64,000 nt of DNA from Manis javanica (GCF_040802235.1 NC_133174.1:139367213-139431212); one strand, 5' to 3'; numbered from the stretch's first letter, positions 10,575-38,960 are shown. Notes: a model not told the origin generated them from the sequence alone. Program-made: numbers and translations.

Positions 10575-11230
10575 CCCTTTCGTCTTTGCTGAGCATCTTC
10601 TCATATGCTTATTGGCCATCTGTATGCTTCTTTGGAGAGGTGTCTGTTCAAGTCCTTAGCCCATGTTTTAATTAAGCTATTGGGTTTTTTCTTTTTACTA
10701 TTTAGTTAAAGTTCCTAATATAGTTTGAAGAGTAACGTCTTATTAGATACACGGTTTGCAAATATTTTGTCCCATTCCATAACTGACTGAATTCCCTTCT
10801 TTTTTAAAGCTAGTATTCCATTTTGTTTTTCTATTCATCCATCAATGCACATTTGGGTTGCTTCCATTTTTTGGCTACTGTGAATGGTGCTGCCATGAAC
10901 AAATAGTGGGCATACCAATATGTTTTCAAATCCCTGCTTTCAGTGTTTTGGCATATATATACCCAGAGGAGGGGTTCTGGTTTCTCTTCATCCTCATAAG
11001 TACTTGTTATTTTCTGTTTTGATGATGGCCATCCTAATGGATGTGAGGTGCATTGTGGTTTGGAATTGCATCTCCCTAGTATTAGTGATGATGGACCTTC
11101 TCATGTGCTCATTGGCCATTTGTAAAGATTGTCTTTTCTGGAGAATTGTCTATTCAGTTAGAACTATTCTTGGTCTTCACTTTAACCTGAGCATATATCA
11201 CATGGGGGATTTAGGTTGGGGGACTTGCCA
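10575..11230 (-). mobile_element. Old L1 3' UTR fragments, antisense
   Basis: Typical antisense L1M 3'-UTR phrases occur, including 'gcttattggccatctgtatg', 'caaatattttgtcccattcc' and 'ggctactgtgaatggtgctg'. No coding part is left. Confidence 0.75.
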
Positions 11231-11579
11231 GTGGGATCAGACTCATTCCCTCAGCTAGTCCTGGGTACACCAGCCCCTAGAGACAACTCAAGTATCACCA
11301 AAATGCTTCTTTGGCTCAGAGTATTTACAAACTTTAAAATGACTTGTATGTAATTTGAGACAGTGTAGATTCCATTTTGTTTTTGTCTTTACAAGAGGCT
11401 GTTTGGCTGAGGATTACATGAGCGCTGTTTGAACAGTGGGGATCCTTGGGGGACAGGATGAGTTTCTGCCCTTAGAGGTTGAGGTAGGGGACCAGGTGTG
11501 CGGCTTCCTGCTTTTCTGGTGGTACAGTGGGCTATGGGATTGGCAGCTGTGCTATTTGACATTTCAGGAATGCAAAGAA

Positions 11580-11950
11580 TACCTGCTCTGATTTCCTGGG
11601 GCTGCTCTAACAGATGCCCACAAACTCAGTGGCTAAAAACAACAGAAATTTCTCTCACAGGACGGGGGACCAGGAGCCAGAAATCAAGGTGTCTACAGGG
11701 CTGTGGGCCCTTTGGAGGCTCTAGGGGAGGCCATTTGCCACTCTTCCTCACCTCTTGCCACTTCTGGCAGCTCCAGGAGTCCTTGGCTTGTGACTACATC
11801 CCTCCACATGCCTCCTGCGCTTTCATTTCCTCTTGCTTCCCTCAGCATCAGGGGAAATTGCATAAGAACCCAGCAGTGGGTATTCATGAGCTCAGCACCA
11901 TCAGAAAAATAACAAACCCACTTGCCCCCAGTGAGGCTCCTGTGTCTTAG
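11580..11950 (-). mobile_element. MLT1-type MaLR LTR, reverse orientation
   Basis: The opening 'ggggctgctctaacagatgc', followed by 'gtggctaaaaacaacagaaa' and 'gaaatcaaggtgtc', marks the reverse of an MLT1-family solo LTR. It is an ancient placental-wide fossil, well decayed in its second half. Confidence 0.7.
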
Positions 11951-13485
11951 ATCGCGTCTGGATGTGTGTGGTGAAGCACAGAAGGAGGTCTGCCTGGGCG
12001 TGTACATACACTGTGTACCCATGAGTTCACTGGAAATGTGAGTGCCTGCTTTGTTCTAGGCAGTGTGCTTCATGCCGAGATACAGCAGCAACCACGACAG
12101 ACAGAACTCCTGCATGCTCATTTGCTAGGCCTCTGTCCCCCATGGAAGCATGTCTTCTGTGAGGGTGAAAAGATGGCAGGGCCCCTTGCCAACACCAGGA
12201 GGATGATGGGATAGAAAGAGGGATGGGATAGGCATAGAACTATAAGCCAACTTTGCTTACTCATTATATGCATTCTGAAAAGGTCCCCAGAAAGTGAGAT
12301 TTTGAAATGAATTGTTATGATAACTTTCATTATGATTTCAGAAATGTGTTTTCTCAAAATGGCCCCATCAGACACTGAGGATCCAAACATCCATTTTCAA
12401 GGACATTTCAACCTCCCACAAAATCATTGCCTGTAGGGACACATGACTCTGTGTGTGTGTGTGTCACAAAAGCAGTGGAACTATTATCAGAGCCATCACG
12501 GTGTTTGAGACCCCAGCAACACTGGCTGCCAGAGTGTTCTCTGAATCTAGCCTTTGATGAGAGTTAGACTCTTCTTTGTCATGGTTTTTACTGTCTCCAG
12601 ATGTTAGGGGATACGTGACTTAAGTAAATTTACTACAACCAAGAAAACAGGTGCAACATCAAATATGTCATAACCCAAAATTGAATGACTCCTCTTTGAA
12701 ATTCAGTGTTATGGGGGAGTGAAGAGAGGAGTGCATCCTAAGGGCCATCACCAAAGCTTCTCTTTAAACTACTCTCTGCTTAGTATCAGTGTGGGACTTC
12801 GTCAGCTGATGTGCTTTGCTGTGCTCTGTGTGTGAACTGCTTGGTCCCCGCCATACTCTGACCACTTCCTGAGGGTTTCTGATGGCCCCAGACACTCAGT
12901 TCTTTCACACGCCGTTGGGGTGGCTTACTGTCACCAAGGAGAGCCCGTCTCCTGCCGCAGTCCTCGCGTCCCATGTCCTGGCATGGTGGGGCTGAGCACT
13001 TAGGCCATTTTCCTGGTGAGGAAGCTGAGCTGCAATAAAGAGACACAACTTGGGCGGATTTCCCCAGCGTGTGATGAGGCAGCCCCAGAGCCCAGGACTC
13101 CCTAGGTCTGTGCCTTTCCCTCTGCACTGCTACAATCTAACGGTCAACACAAGGGACACAGGGAATAACTGAAGCACATGGAGTGCCATGGGAAAAGCTA
13201 TGATGCCAAAGATGTTCTTTTTGTTATAACCGATGAATAAGGTTATTTAACATCCTCTCCTCCAAGCATGCAGTGAGCTGGAAGCCCAGCCTCGGGAGAG
13301 ACAGCTGAGTGCCTGATCCGACAGCTACAGCTACGGTTCAGCTCTGAAAACTCAACCCAGGGGGTGGCATCCACACAAAACACTTAACAGCTGAAAGGTG
13401 TTTTGGATTGTACAATATAAATGTCTATCTCTACATTTGTCTTTAAGAAAAGTTCATCGCAAGCACGGCCATGCTTGGAGCTGAA

Positions 13486-29507
<16,022 letters not shown>

Positions 29508-29569
29508 GGCACTGCAGAGACTGGCCTGCTCCATGCAGTCCTGGCTGAGAGCTCACCCCTCTGTGGACC

Positions 29570-29575
29570 AATAAA
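29570..29575 (+). terminator. NSDHL: NSDHL polyadenylation signal (AATAAA)
   Basis: A canonical AATAAA lies 62 nt after the stop codon, so the 3' UTR is only about 80-90 nt. L1-derived sequence begins roughly 30 nt further on. Confidence 0.75.
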
Positions 29576-29605
29576 CTGACCTAGTGAGTTTCTTCTGAGC
29601 TTAGG

Positions 29606-32600
29606 TCTCCTGCGAGTTTTTTATGTACAATATCATGTCATCTGCAAACAGTGACAGTTTAACTTCTTTACCAATCTGGATGCCTTGTATTTCTTTGTTT
29701 TGTCTGACTGCTGTGCCTACGACCCCCAGAACTATGTTGAATAACAGTGGGGAGAGCGGGCATCCCTGTCTTGTTCCCGATCTTAGAGGAAAAGCTTTCA
29801 GCTTCTCGCTGTTCAGTATGATGTTGGCTGTGGGTTTATCATATATGGCCTTTATTATGTTGAGGTACTTGCCCTCTATACCTGTTTTGTTGAGAGTTTT
29901 TATCATGAATGCATACTGAATTTTGTGAAATGCTTTTTCAGCATCTATGGAGATGATCATGTGGTTTTTGTCCTTCTTTTTGTTGATGTGGTGGATGATG
30001 TTGATGGATTTTCGAATGTTGTACCATCCTTGCATCCCTGGGATGAATCCCACTCGATCATGGTGTCTGAACCTCTTGATGTATTTTTGAATATGGTTTG
30101 CTAATACTTTGTTAAGTATTTTTGGATCTATGTTCATCAGGGGTATTGGTCTGTAATTTTCTCTTTTGTGGGGTCTTTGCCTGGTTTTGGTATTAGAGTG
30201 ATGCTGGCTTCATAGAATGAGTTTGGGAGTATTCCCTCTTTTGTATTTTTTAGAAAACTTTAAGGAAGATGAGTATTATGTCTTCTCTGTATGTCTGATA
30301 AAATTCAACGGTGAATCCATCTGGCCCAGGGGCTTTGTTCTTGGGTAGTTTTTTGATTACCAATTCAATTTTGTTGCTGGTAATTGGTCTGTTCAGATTT
30401 TCTGTTTCTTCCTTGGTCACTCTTAGAAGGTTGTATTTTTCTAGGAAGTTGTCCATTTCATCTAGGTTTTCCAGCTTGTTAGCGTATAGATTTTCATAGT
30501 ATTCTCTAATAATTCTTTGTCTTTCTGAGGGGTCCATTGTGATTTTTCCTTTCTCATTTCTGATTCTGTTGATGTGTGTAGATTCTCTTTTTTTCTTAAT
30601 AAGTCTGGCTAGGGCTTTATCTATTTTGTTTATTCTCTCCAAGAACCAGTTCTTGGTCTCATTGATTTTTTCTATTGTTTTACTCTTCTCAGTTTTATTT
30701 ACTTCTCTGATCTCTATTATGTCCCTCCTCCCCCTGACTTTAGACCTCATTTGTTCTTCTTTTTCCAGTTTCAGTAATTGTGACTTTAGACTATTCATTT
30801 GGGATTGTTCTTCCTTCTTTAAATATGCCTGGATTGCTATATACTTTCCTCTTAGAACTGCTTTTGCTGCATCCCACAGAAGTTGGGGCATTGTACTGTT
30901 GTTTTCATTTGTTTCCATATATTGCTTGATCTGTATTTTAATTTGGTCATTGATCCATTGATTATTTAGGAGCATGTTGTTAAACCTCCATGTGTTTGTG
31001 AGCCTTTTTGTTTTCTTTGTACAATTTATTTCTAGTTTTATACCTTTGTGATCTGAGAAGTTGGTTGGTAGAATTTAAATCTTTTTGAATTTACTGAGGC
31101 TCTTTTTGTGGGCTAGTATGTGGTCTATTCTGGAAAATGTTCCATGTGCACTTGAGAAGACTGTTTATCCTGCTGCTTTGGGGTGTAAAATTCTGTAGAT
31201 GTCTGTTAGGTCCATCTGTTCTAGTGTGTTGTTCATTGCCTCTGTGTCCTTACTTATTTTCTGTCTGGTGCATCCGTCCTTTGGAGTGAGTGATGTGTTG
31301 AAGTCTCCTGAAATAAGTGCATTGCAGTCTATTTCCTCCTTTAATTCTGTTAGTATTTGTTTCACATATGTAGGTGCTCTTGTGTTGGGTGCATATATAT
31401 TTATAATGGTTATATCCTCTTGTTGGACTGTGCCCTTTATCATTATGTAATGTCCTTCTTTATCTCTTGTTACTTTCTTTGTTTTAAAGTTTATTTTGTC
31501 TGATACAAGTACTGCAACACCTGCTTTTTTCTCCCTATTGTTTGCATGAAGTATCTTTTTCCATCCCTTCACTTTTAGTCTGTGTGTATCTTTAGGTTTG
31601 AGGTGAGTCTCTTGTAGGCAGCATATGGATGGGTCTTGCTTTTTTATCCATTCTATTACTCTGTGTCTTTTGATTGATCCATTCAGTACATTTACATTTA
31701 GGGTGATTATCAATAGATATGTACTTATTGCCATTGCAGGCTTTGGATTCGTGGTTACCAAAGGTTCAAGGGTAGCTTCTTTACTATCTAACCATCTAAC
31801 TTAACTTAACTCTCTTATTAAGCTATTATAAACACAGTCTGATGGTTCTTTATTTCCCTCCCTTCTTAGTCTTCCTCCTCCATTCTTTATATGTTAGGTG
31901 TTTTATTCTGGACTCTTTTGTGTTTCCTTTGACTGCTTTTGGGCATAGTCGATTTCATTTTTTTGCCTTTAGTTAGTATTTGGTTGGTCTGCTTTCTTTG
32001 CTGGCATTTTATGTTCTCTGGTGACATCTATTTAACCTTAGGAGTGCTTCCATCTAGATCACTCCCTTTGAAATAGCCTTTGTAGAGGTGGTTTGTGGGA
32101 GGCAAATGCCCTCAACTTTTGCTTGTCTGGGAATTGTTTAATCCCTCCTTCAAATTTAAATGATAATCTTGCTGGGTACAGTATTCTTGGTTCAAGGCCC
32201 TTCTGTGTCATTGCATTAAATATATCATGCCATTCCCTTCTGGCCTGTAAGGTTTCTGTTGAGAAGTCTGATGATAGCCTGATGGGTTTTCCTTTGTAGG
32301 TGACCTTTTTTCTCTCTCTGGCTGCCTTTAATACTCTGTCCTTGTCTTTGATCTTTGCCATTTTAATTATTATATGTCTTGATGTTGTCCTCCTTGGGTC
32401 CCTTGTGTTGAGAGATCTGTGGGCTTCCATGGTCTGAGAGACTATTTCCTTGCCCAGATTGGGGAAGTTTTCAGCAATTATTTCTTCAAAGACACTTTCT
32501 ATCCCTTTTTCTCTCTCATCTTCTTCTGGTACCCCTATAATGTGGATATTGTTCCATTTGGATTGGTCACACAGTTCTCTTAATATTCTTTCATCCTAGA

Positions 32601-34045
32601 GATCCTTTTATCTCTCTCTGCCTCAGCTTCTCTGTAAACCTGTTCTCTTAATTCTATTCCATTAACAGTTTCTTGCACCTTGTGCAGTCTGCTCTTAAGA
32701 GCTTCTATGGATTGTTTCATTTCTGTTCTCTCCCTCTGGAGTTCATCCCTTAGCTCTTGCATATTTCTCTGCAGGTCCATCAGCATGGTTATGACTTTAT
32801 TTTGAATTCTTTTTCAGGAAGATTGGTTATATCTATCTCATCAGGCCCTCTCTCTAGGGTTGTCTGAGTGATTTTTGACTGGACCAGGTTCTTCTGCCTT
32901 TTCATGGCAATAGAAGCGGTCACAGGCAGGTGGCGTGTGTGTCAGCTGGGCAAACAAAGTCCCTTCCTGCTTGCTGGTCAGCTTGCCCTTCTCCGCTGCT
33001 TGTGTCAGTTACCCACACACCAGGAGCAGTCTCTGGGATAATCTCCTGAGCTGTCATGGGCGGGACAGTCTTCGGGATAGCCTAGGGCACTGAGGGGGGT
33101 CACAGATGTGCTAGGTGTGTTCTCCTGTGAGTACAATGCCCCTTTGTGCCTTCTGGACCTTGCTCTGGCTTCCTCTGCCTGTGCCGGTCACCCGGGTGCA
33201 GGGGGTAGCCTCTGGTTTAATCCCCTGAGCTGCCATGGGTGGGGCAGCCTTCAGGATAGGCTAGGGCACTGCAGGGGGTTGCAGATTCACCGGGTGTGTT
33301 CTCCTGTGAGAATGGTGCTCCTTTGTGCCTTCCGGACCTTGCTCCGGCTTCCTCTGTCTGTTCCGGGTAGCTGCACGCTGGGAGAAGGCTCTGTGTGGAT
33401 GCTGTGGGCGGGGCTGCTCCACAGCTGTGGCGGGTCAGCCGGTTTGCTTGCAGCGCCGGCCAGGGGGAATGAACAGCAGGCTGCTTATTGCTGTGAGGGG
33501 CTTCGGGGCTACATTACCCCCCAGGGGGTTAGGGCACCTGAGTTTCCTTAAGATTCCCCGCCTGCTGGGCTGAGTGTGCCAGGACGATTTTGTCCAGCTG
33601 TTAAGCCCTTGTCCCCTTAAGAGTTTAAAAAAACGCCCACTTTTCTTTTGTCCCAGGGAAGCCGGCGCCGTCTCGGATTTTACTCTTCTGTTTCTCTAAT
33701 ATCCAGTACACCATGCAGTGTGTGTGTGTGTGCTCCCAGTGCAGATTACGAGGGCTGGTTATTTAGCAGTCCTGTGCTTCCACTCCCTCCCCACTCTGAT
33801 TCTTTCCTCCCGCCGGTGAGCTGGGGTTGGGGGGGTGCTCGGGTCCCGCCGGGTCATGGTTTTGTATCTTACCCTTTTCGTGAGATGCTGAGTTTTCGCA
33901 GATGAAGATGTAGCCCAGCTGTTGTACTGTATCTTCTGGTCTCTCTGTTGGGAATAGTTGTATTAGTTGTATTTTCAAAAATATATATGGTTTTGGGAGG
34001 AGATTTCCGCCGCCCTACTCATGCCGCCATCTTGAGCCCCTCCTT
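29606..34045 (-). mobile_element. L1 LINE with 5' end present and 3' end missing
   Basis: Read on the minus strand, the element starts near 34045 with a L1-like 5' end ('ggaggggctcaagatggcgg'). It runs through a 1.2-kb 5' UTR, ORF1 (coiled coil 32580-32786, RNA-binding/C-terminal part 32059-32430) and ORF2. ORF2 has an endonuclease domain at 31165-31761 (CCLQETHLK, LISGDFNTSL), a middle section at 30250-30975 and reverse transcriptase at 29606-30137 ([24 protein letters not shown]). It breaks off just past FADD, so about the last 40% of ORF2, the 3' UTR and the poly(A) tail are absent. The reading frames are broken by stops and frameshifts, so it is inactive. Similarity to intact L1 protein is still high, so it is of intermediate or young age. 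Confidence 0.93.
33007..33368 (-). repeat. Two-unit tandem repeat in the L1 5' UTR (period about 179 bp)
   Basis: 'ctcctgtgag' occurs at 33122 and 33301 and 'cctgagctg' at about 33045 and 33224, an offset of 179. The blocks between them match closely. This resembles the monomer arrays of rodent L1 promoters. Confidence 0.75.
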
Positions 34046-34088
34046 GACACATTTCTCTTTATCAGTGGAGTCCTGTTAACTTGTTAAA

Positions 34089-34170
34089 AGCTGCTGTGCA
34101 AATAGGAGCCCAGGGCAGAAGGCAGCAGTGTTGGCCACACTGGGATGGGGTCAGCAAGACACCAAGCTTT
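34089..34170 (+). repeat. 82-bp direct repeat, copy B (beyond the L1)
   Basis: This is the partner of 27598-27679. It lies just beyond the L1 5' end. The two copies bracket the last NSDHL exons and the L1. Confidence 0.7.
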
Positions 34171-34649
34171 TTAGTGGTTAAGGTGGTGGTTTCCACTCCA
34201 CTGGCTACTATTTTAAGCTATTTGGCCCCTCTGCTAACATGGGATATCGAGCTAGTTGACATCCATGGAAAAAATGAGAGGGAAGAAAACCTCTTTTTTC
34301 TGCTTGGAGTTTGGGCAGAAACTCCAGGAGATGATGCAGAAAGGGCTCCTTCCTTGCAGCTCCTGCACGTGGAACCTTCAGGCCGACCAGCTTCCAAAAG
34401 GCATAGCACATGAAATGGATGATACAGCATTCTCTGTTTTCTGTGAAGAGACCTGGTTTCTCCTCAGACTAATTGAAATGTAATCTTAACATCTTCTGCT
34501 TCCTTCTCTGCCCTCATCCAAGGAAAACAATATATGATGTTTTCCTCTAAGGCACTTAGAACAGAGGAGTTAAGATACAGTCATAAGGCCCTGTAATACA
34601 CACACCTGAGAAGAGGTGGTGTAGATTAAGAGGAAGGAGACATGGCTTC

Positions 34650-35000
34650 CAGCTAGGACTGAAAAAGGCTCCGTGGAGGAGGTGACATGGAGTTGCACTT
34701 TGCAGGATGGGTAAAGCGTCAGTAGGTACAGGCCCCTAGGTAGCATTTCAGGCCAGATCAGGTTCACAGTAAGTGGCTTGTCATAGTTTCATTAGCAGTG
34801 TTGTCTTTTTCAGATTCAGTGAGATACAGAAGTGAAACCAGCCTGCCTTGGGGTGGGGGACATGGAGCAGTGGGAGTTTGGTCAGCATGAAGATGTGGGC
34901 AGGGCCAAAGATTTCAAGCCAAGGGGACTCCATTTCATCCTGTAAGCATGGGAAACCCCTGACAGTTCAAGCAGTGGAGGGCAGAAAAACAGTTCATTCC
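34650..35000 (-). mobile_element. L2 fragment, antisense
   Basis: 'tccgtggaggaggtgacatg' and the later 'ctccatttcatcctgtaagc' follow the antisense L2 3' region. Confidence 0.45.
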
Positions 35001-35689
35001 CCCACCCTCTGCGGAGCTTGGGTGACCAGATAGGAAGTAACAAAAGGCTCAGCAATGATGCAGCCATGAAAGTAGAAAGAAAACCTTCGTGGAAGCTCCT
35101 GGTAAGGAGCTTGAGCTTGCTGCCCAATTTCCTGTGGGAAGGAGGGCAGGGGTCCTTGCATAGAATGGGAAAACTACCTTCAGAGCTGCTGGTAGGAGGG
35201 CGTCAGGCCTGGAGAAGTGAGGCTGGCAGACCCTTGGTTTTGTGACCCTAGCTTTTTGGGAAAATGCCAGCAGCTGCCTCAGCAAAAGATGTCCCTCATC
35301 AAACTCAACTGTCCAATCCATTCCTAACTTCTACTTCCTCAGGGAATCTGTTTTCACCCATTCATTCTACGCATTTGATGGGTGGTTCATGGGCTTCAGT
35401 GGTGAGTAAAATAGACACAGCCTGGAGCTAACATTTAGTGAAGCCACACAAATCAATACAAAATTGGAAATGTTTAAAGTTCCCAAAGGGAAAAGGGATG
35501 CAGTGGGAGGGAGAGCAGGCTGAGAGCGCCCCCAGCCCCGAGCAGCCTCAGAGGAAGCCAGGTCCACCCGCCCAAATCAGAGATGAGAAGCAGAGTTAAT
35601 TGGGTGTCCGCAGGAACCTTCCAAATTAAGTGTGATCCCCAAGCCAGTGAAGGGCCACCTTCCCTGCTTGCACAATCCAGACCTATGTC

Positions 35690-35840
35690 GCTCCCTGCCT
35701 GTTTGGAGAGTCTGACAGCCAGGCAACCGTGGCCTCTGCCCCCACCCTGGAGCTTGTTAGAAACATAGGGCCCCATTCCAAACTTCCTGAACCAAGACTC
35801 TGGGATGGGCCCTGGACTCTGTATTCACAAGCCTCACCCA
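35690..35840 (+). mobile_element. MER5A-like hAT element
   Basis: 'ctggagcttgttagaaacat', 'gggccccattcc' and 'tgggatgggccctgg' follow the MER5A order. The edges are decayed. Confidence 0.5.
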
Positions 35841-36199
35841 CGGTCCCCCACCAGGTCACTGAGTCTGGCTTAGAACTTCACCTCAGGCATGCAAGACGAC
35901 ACTTGCCCTGCTCAGAGGCCCAAGTCCCTGGGCCCACCTCCACCCATTCCTGTCCCGACTGCTGTTGATAGCTTTGCAGCACACAGCCCCAAACGATGTC
36001 CTGAAGAAGCAGCATGGGCCTGCACCCCCCCCGGTGGCACACGTCCATCTGTAGAGCCCAGCCTGAAGGAGAGCAGTTCCCTCCCAGCTCGGGCACAGCC
36101 AGAAGTCCATGCCCAGTTCTGCATGTTCTTTGGGGAAAGATCACATTTCACTCCCTCTTCCCTCCCCATCGAGGCTGAACCTAGTTCGGCACCTGGCCC

Positions 36200-36490
36200 T
36201 GTACACACCTGGGTCATGCGTACTGGCTGCAGCCAGTCCATCAAGGCCTGTGCCCAGCCCACTTTTCAAGCTTATTCCACCAGGCTTCATCCTTGCGGTG
36301 CTCCAGCCAAAGTGCTCATGCCATCATACATCCCCTTGCTCAGTTTGGCCTAGCTGCCCGTGATGTCCCCTCCCCCACAGGTCCCCAGGTCCAGAATGGT
36401 CAGCTCCCTCTCCCCCAAAAGGCCTACCCTGATCCTCCCAATTGAAATCATCTTTCTCTGGGCTCCCTGCCCATGCCTCTCAGTCTTTGC
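36200..36490 (+). mobile_element. L2 fragment, sense
   Basis: The phrases 'aaggcctaccctgatcctcc' and the preceding C-rich text resemble the sense L2 3' region. Diverged. Confidence 0.4.
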
Positions 36491-36689
36491 CTCCTGAAGT
36501 GGATTCCCTCTGTGTGCTTCCACCTGGGGGCAGAGCTAACCAGTGTCCCCCTCAGCACAAAACGGGTGCTCTGGAAATGCGGGTAACCACTTGCCTGGCC
36601 TGGAATCCTAGAGCAACAAAAGGAAACAGCCCAAAGAATGGGGAGCAGAGCAGCCAGTGGGACCAGTTAGAGCAGAGCTTCCAGGCCTG

Positions 36690-37075
36690 GTATTCACGTG
36701 TGGATTTGGGAGATCTGTGAACCCCATAAATTGGACGCAGTCTTTGGGGCATCTGTGAGTTTGTGTCTTTTGGCAGGAGAGGGCACATAGCTTGTCTTCA
36801 GCTTTTCAAAGATGACTGTGGCCCAGTACAAAATTCGAGCCAGTGGGGTGGGGGCCAGCAGCTCTGGGGAAGCCTGCTTTGGAAGGAGACTTCCTCATTG
36901 GAGGGTCCAGGGGAGACATGCTGAGGGAAGAGAAGCCAGAGCGGGGCTCCCAGGCCTCACTGGCATCCCTGTCTGGCGTGTTCCCAGCCTGTGGGGGAGG
37001 GGCCTATGGCCAGCTGTTCTGTCGTCTATGGGGTCTGTGACCCCAAAACAGAAGGACTGGAACCAAGGAGGAGGC
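36690..37075 (+). mobile_element. MER-type hAT element (family uncertain), possibly interrupted
   Basis: It opens with 'gagatctgtgaaccccataa' and ends with 'ggtctgtgaccccaaaac'. This is the same family of text as 3690-3800. The middle, about 36840-37020, may be a later insert. Confidence 0.35.
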
Positions 37076-37299
37076 TGGCTTGGCAGACAGAACAGAAATG
37101 GCTGAGGCCTCTGGCCACAGCCCTCCAAGCTCTGGTGTGCATTTCTAGCCACTGACAAGGCGCTTGAGGCTTCCTCTCTCTGCTTCATGAGACAGCCCTT
37201 GCTGGTAGGAAGTTCTCCCTTCTGCCGAACTGAAATACTTCTCGGTGCAACTCCCCCTGCCTCCACTCCCACCACCCAACCTAACAAGCTCGCTTAAAG

Positions 37300-37730
37300 G
37301 TTCCTTGTTGCGTGCCGCTCGTTTTCGTGTTTTCTCGGGTGAAATGGGAGTGAGCAAAAAACACAGAGAACACAGACAGACAGACAATGGCTGCAGCCCC
37401 GATGTGGCGCAGCACCTTTATTTTTATATGGCCTTTCTCGGACCTCAGCCAAGTGTGCTATACTCATCTTTCCCTTCTCAGGGGGGACAGGCCAGAACAT
37501 CTTGTTGATTTTCTTAGAATCTGCCCAGTAAGCTGGGGCGGTGTTTTCACACGTCCTCAAGGTCTCCCTGTTTTCAGCGTGAGGCGTCCTGGCTCGTCTT
37601 CGAGGACAAGATATGCTTCATTGGGCAGATAACGTCCAAGGACGGCACCAGTTGTTCTCAAGCTGGTGCTTCCCCGTGGTGCGTTCAGACGTGTGAGAAG
37701 AGAAGGGCCGCCCCCGTCACTCCTCATAGC
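37300..37730 (-). mobile_element. Solo-LTR candidate, reverse orientation, CpG-rich
   Basis: On the minus strand this reads as a compact LTR. A U3-like part is followed by a TATA-like 'catataaaaataaaggtgc' (near 37415-37435). A T-rich stretch and a CpG-bearing end 'gcggcacgcaaca' come next. Several intact CpGs suggest it is younger than the MLT1 copies. The exact ends and any target duplication were not resolved. Family not recognised; class I or II is possible. Confidence 0.45.
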
Positions 37731-37739
37731 CCCTCAGCT

Positions 37740-38045
37740 TCGTTCTCTGTACAGCTCCCCTCAGGGTATCTGCCCCTGCTGAGCCTACAGCCTCCTCTTT
37801 CAAACCTCATCTCCAAATCATTTCCTCCTTGCAGCTTGCCCTCACCTTTAATGGCTTCCTATATCTGCTTCGCCATCCAAGCACTTCCCCAGTCATATGG
37901 TGGTCACTGGCTTCCCTGCCCAGATCTTCTACAAACCACTACGCTCCTCAAGGGCCAGGGGCTTTTGATTTATTCCTCTGTCCCTGAAGTCCCGTGCGGT
38001 GCCCACTTCTGAGAAGGTGCGCAGTAAGTCTAAGCAGACTGGGAG
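37740..38045 (+). mobile_element. L2 fragment, sense
   Basis: 'gctcctcaagggccaggggc' and 'aaggtgcgcagtaagtc' fit the sense L2 tail. Confidence 0.5.
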
Positions 38046-38649
38046 GGAATTGAGAAGGGAAAGCCACCAGCAACCACATTGACCAGCTGGGGGAGCTCCA
38101 GAGAGAAGAAGCCATGGCCAAGGGCTAGACCTCAGGCTCGTTCCTCTGGGCCAGTGCACCCCACATTACCCATCTGCATTCAGGCAGCAAAGGCACCCAA
38201 GGGACACAGTCTCTGATCTGAGGCTTCCCAACATGAAGGGCTCCAGGAGCACAGGTACCTAGGAATAGATGGAAAAGAGGCATGTTGGGATACATTAGAA
38301 CCTTCCGTCACCGGCATGGCCTAATCATTGATCATGGAAGACTCCAAACGATAGTGGGCCCAGATTAGAGCCTTCCCTTTGTCTGGTCTGCCTCTCACCC
38401 ACTCAGTCCCAAGAGGTTTGTTCACATTAGCACCTTTGACCCAGAGAATCTACTAAAATGAACTGGGTGGAGGAGAAAAGGAGGCGAGAGGATGAAGGGC
38501 TTCGCTAGCAGGTGCTGGGAGACGCATACACCACTGGCTTTGTTCTTTATCGTGGGGAGGGGAGACAGGGACCATCAATTCAGAAAATATTAACTGAGTA
38601 CCTGCTAGGTCCAAAGGGATGCAGGAGTGACCCAGATAGCACAAACGCA

Positions 38650-38765
38650 GTCACAGGCCATATGTAAACAAGTGTATGTGACTGTGTGCCAATAAAATTT
38701 TATTGACCAAATCAGGCAGCAAACAGGATTTGACCCAAGGTCACAGTTTGCAGACCTCTCTTAAG
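38650..38765 (+). mobile_element. MER20-like hAT fragment
   Basis: 'ccaataaaattttattgacc', 'caggcagcaaacaggatttg' and 'cacagtttgcagacctct' match the second half of this common non-autonomous element. The family name is from memory. Confidence 0.5.
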
Positions 38766-38861
38766 GCAAGGGGCACTTGGGTTATTACACTCTCCATGGG
38801 ATTGTAAGGGCTCTATCTTCCCCCTTACAGGAAAAGTTTCCCAACTTCTGTTTAAGAGTGA

Positions 38862-38960
38862 CTGATAGGCCAACAACTACATGAAAAGGTGCTCAGTATC
38901 AGTAATCATTAGGATGGCTACTATCAAAAAAACAAAACAAAACAACCAAACAGGCTGAGA
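38862..38960 (+). mobile_element. L1 3' UTR fragment, sense
   Basis: 'gaaaaggtgctcagtatcag' and 'cattaggatggctactatca' with an A-rich run are typical sense L1 3'-UTR text. Confidence 0.65.

Noticed and set aside
12453-12464. Short TG runs (here and near 33718) as notable microsatellites
   Set aside because: Only about six units each; ordinary background.
29606-34045. L1 open frames as possible active genes
   Set aside because: ORF1 and ORF2 are each broken and ORF2 lacks its C-terminal part, so the element cannot be autonomous.
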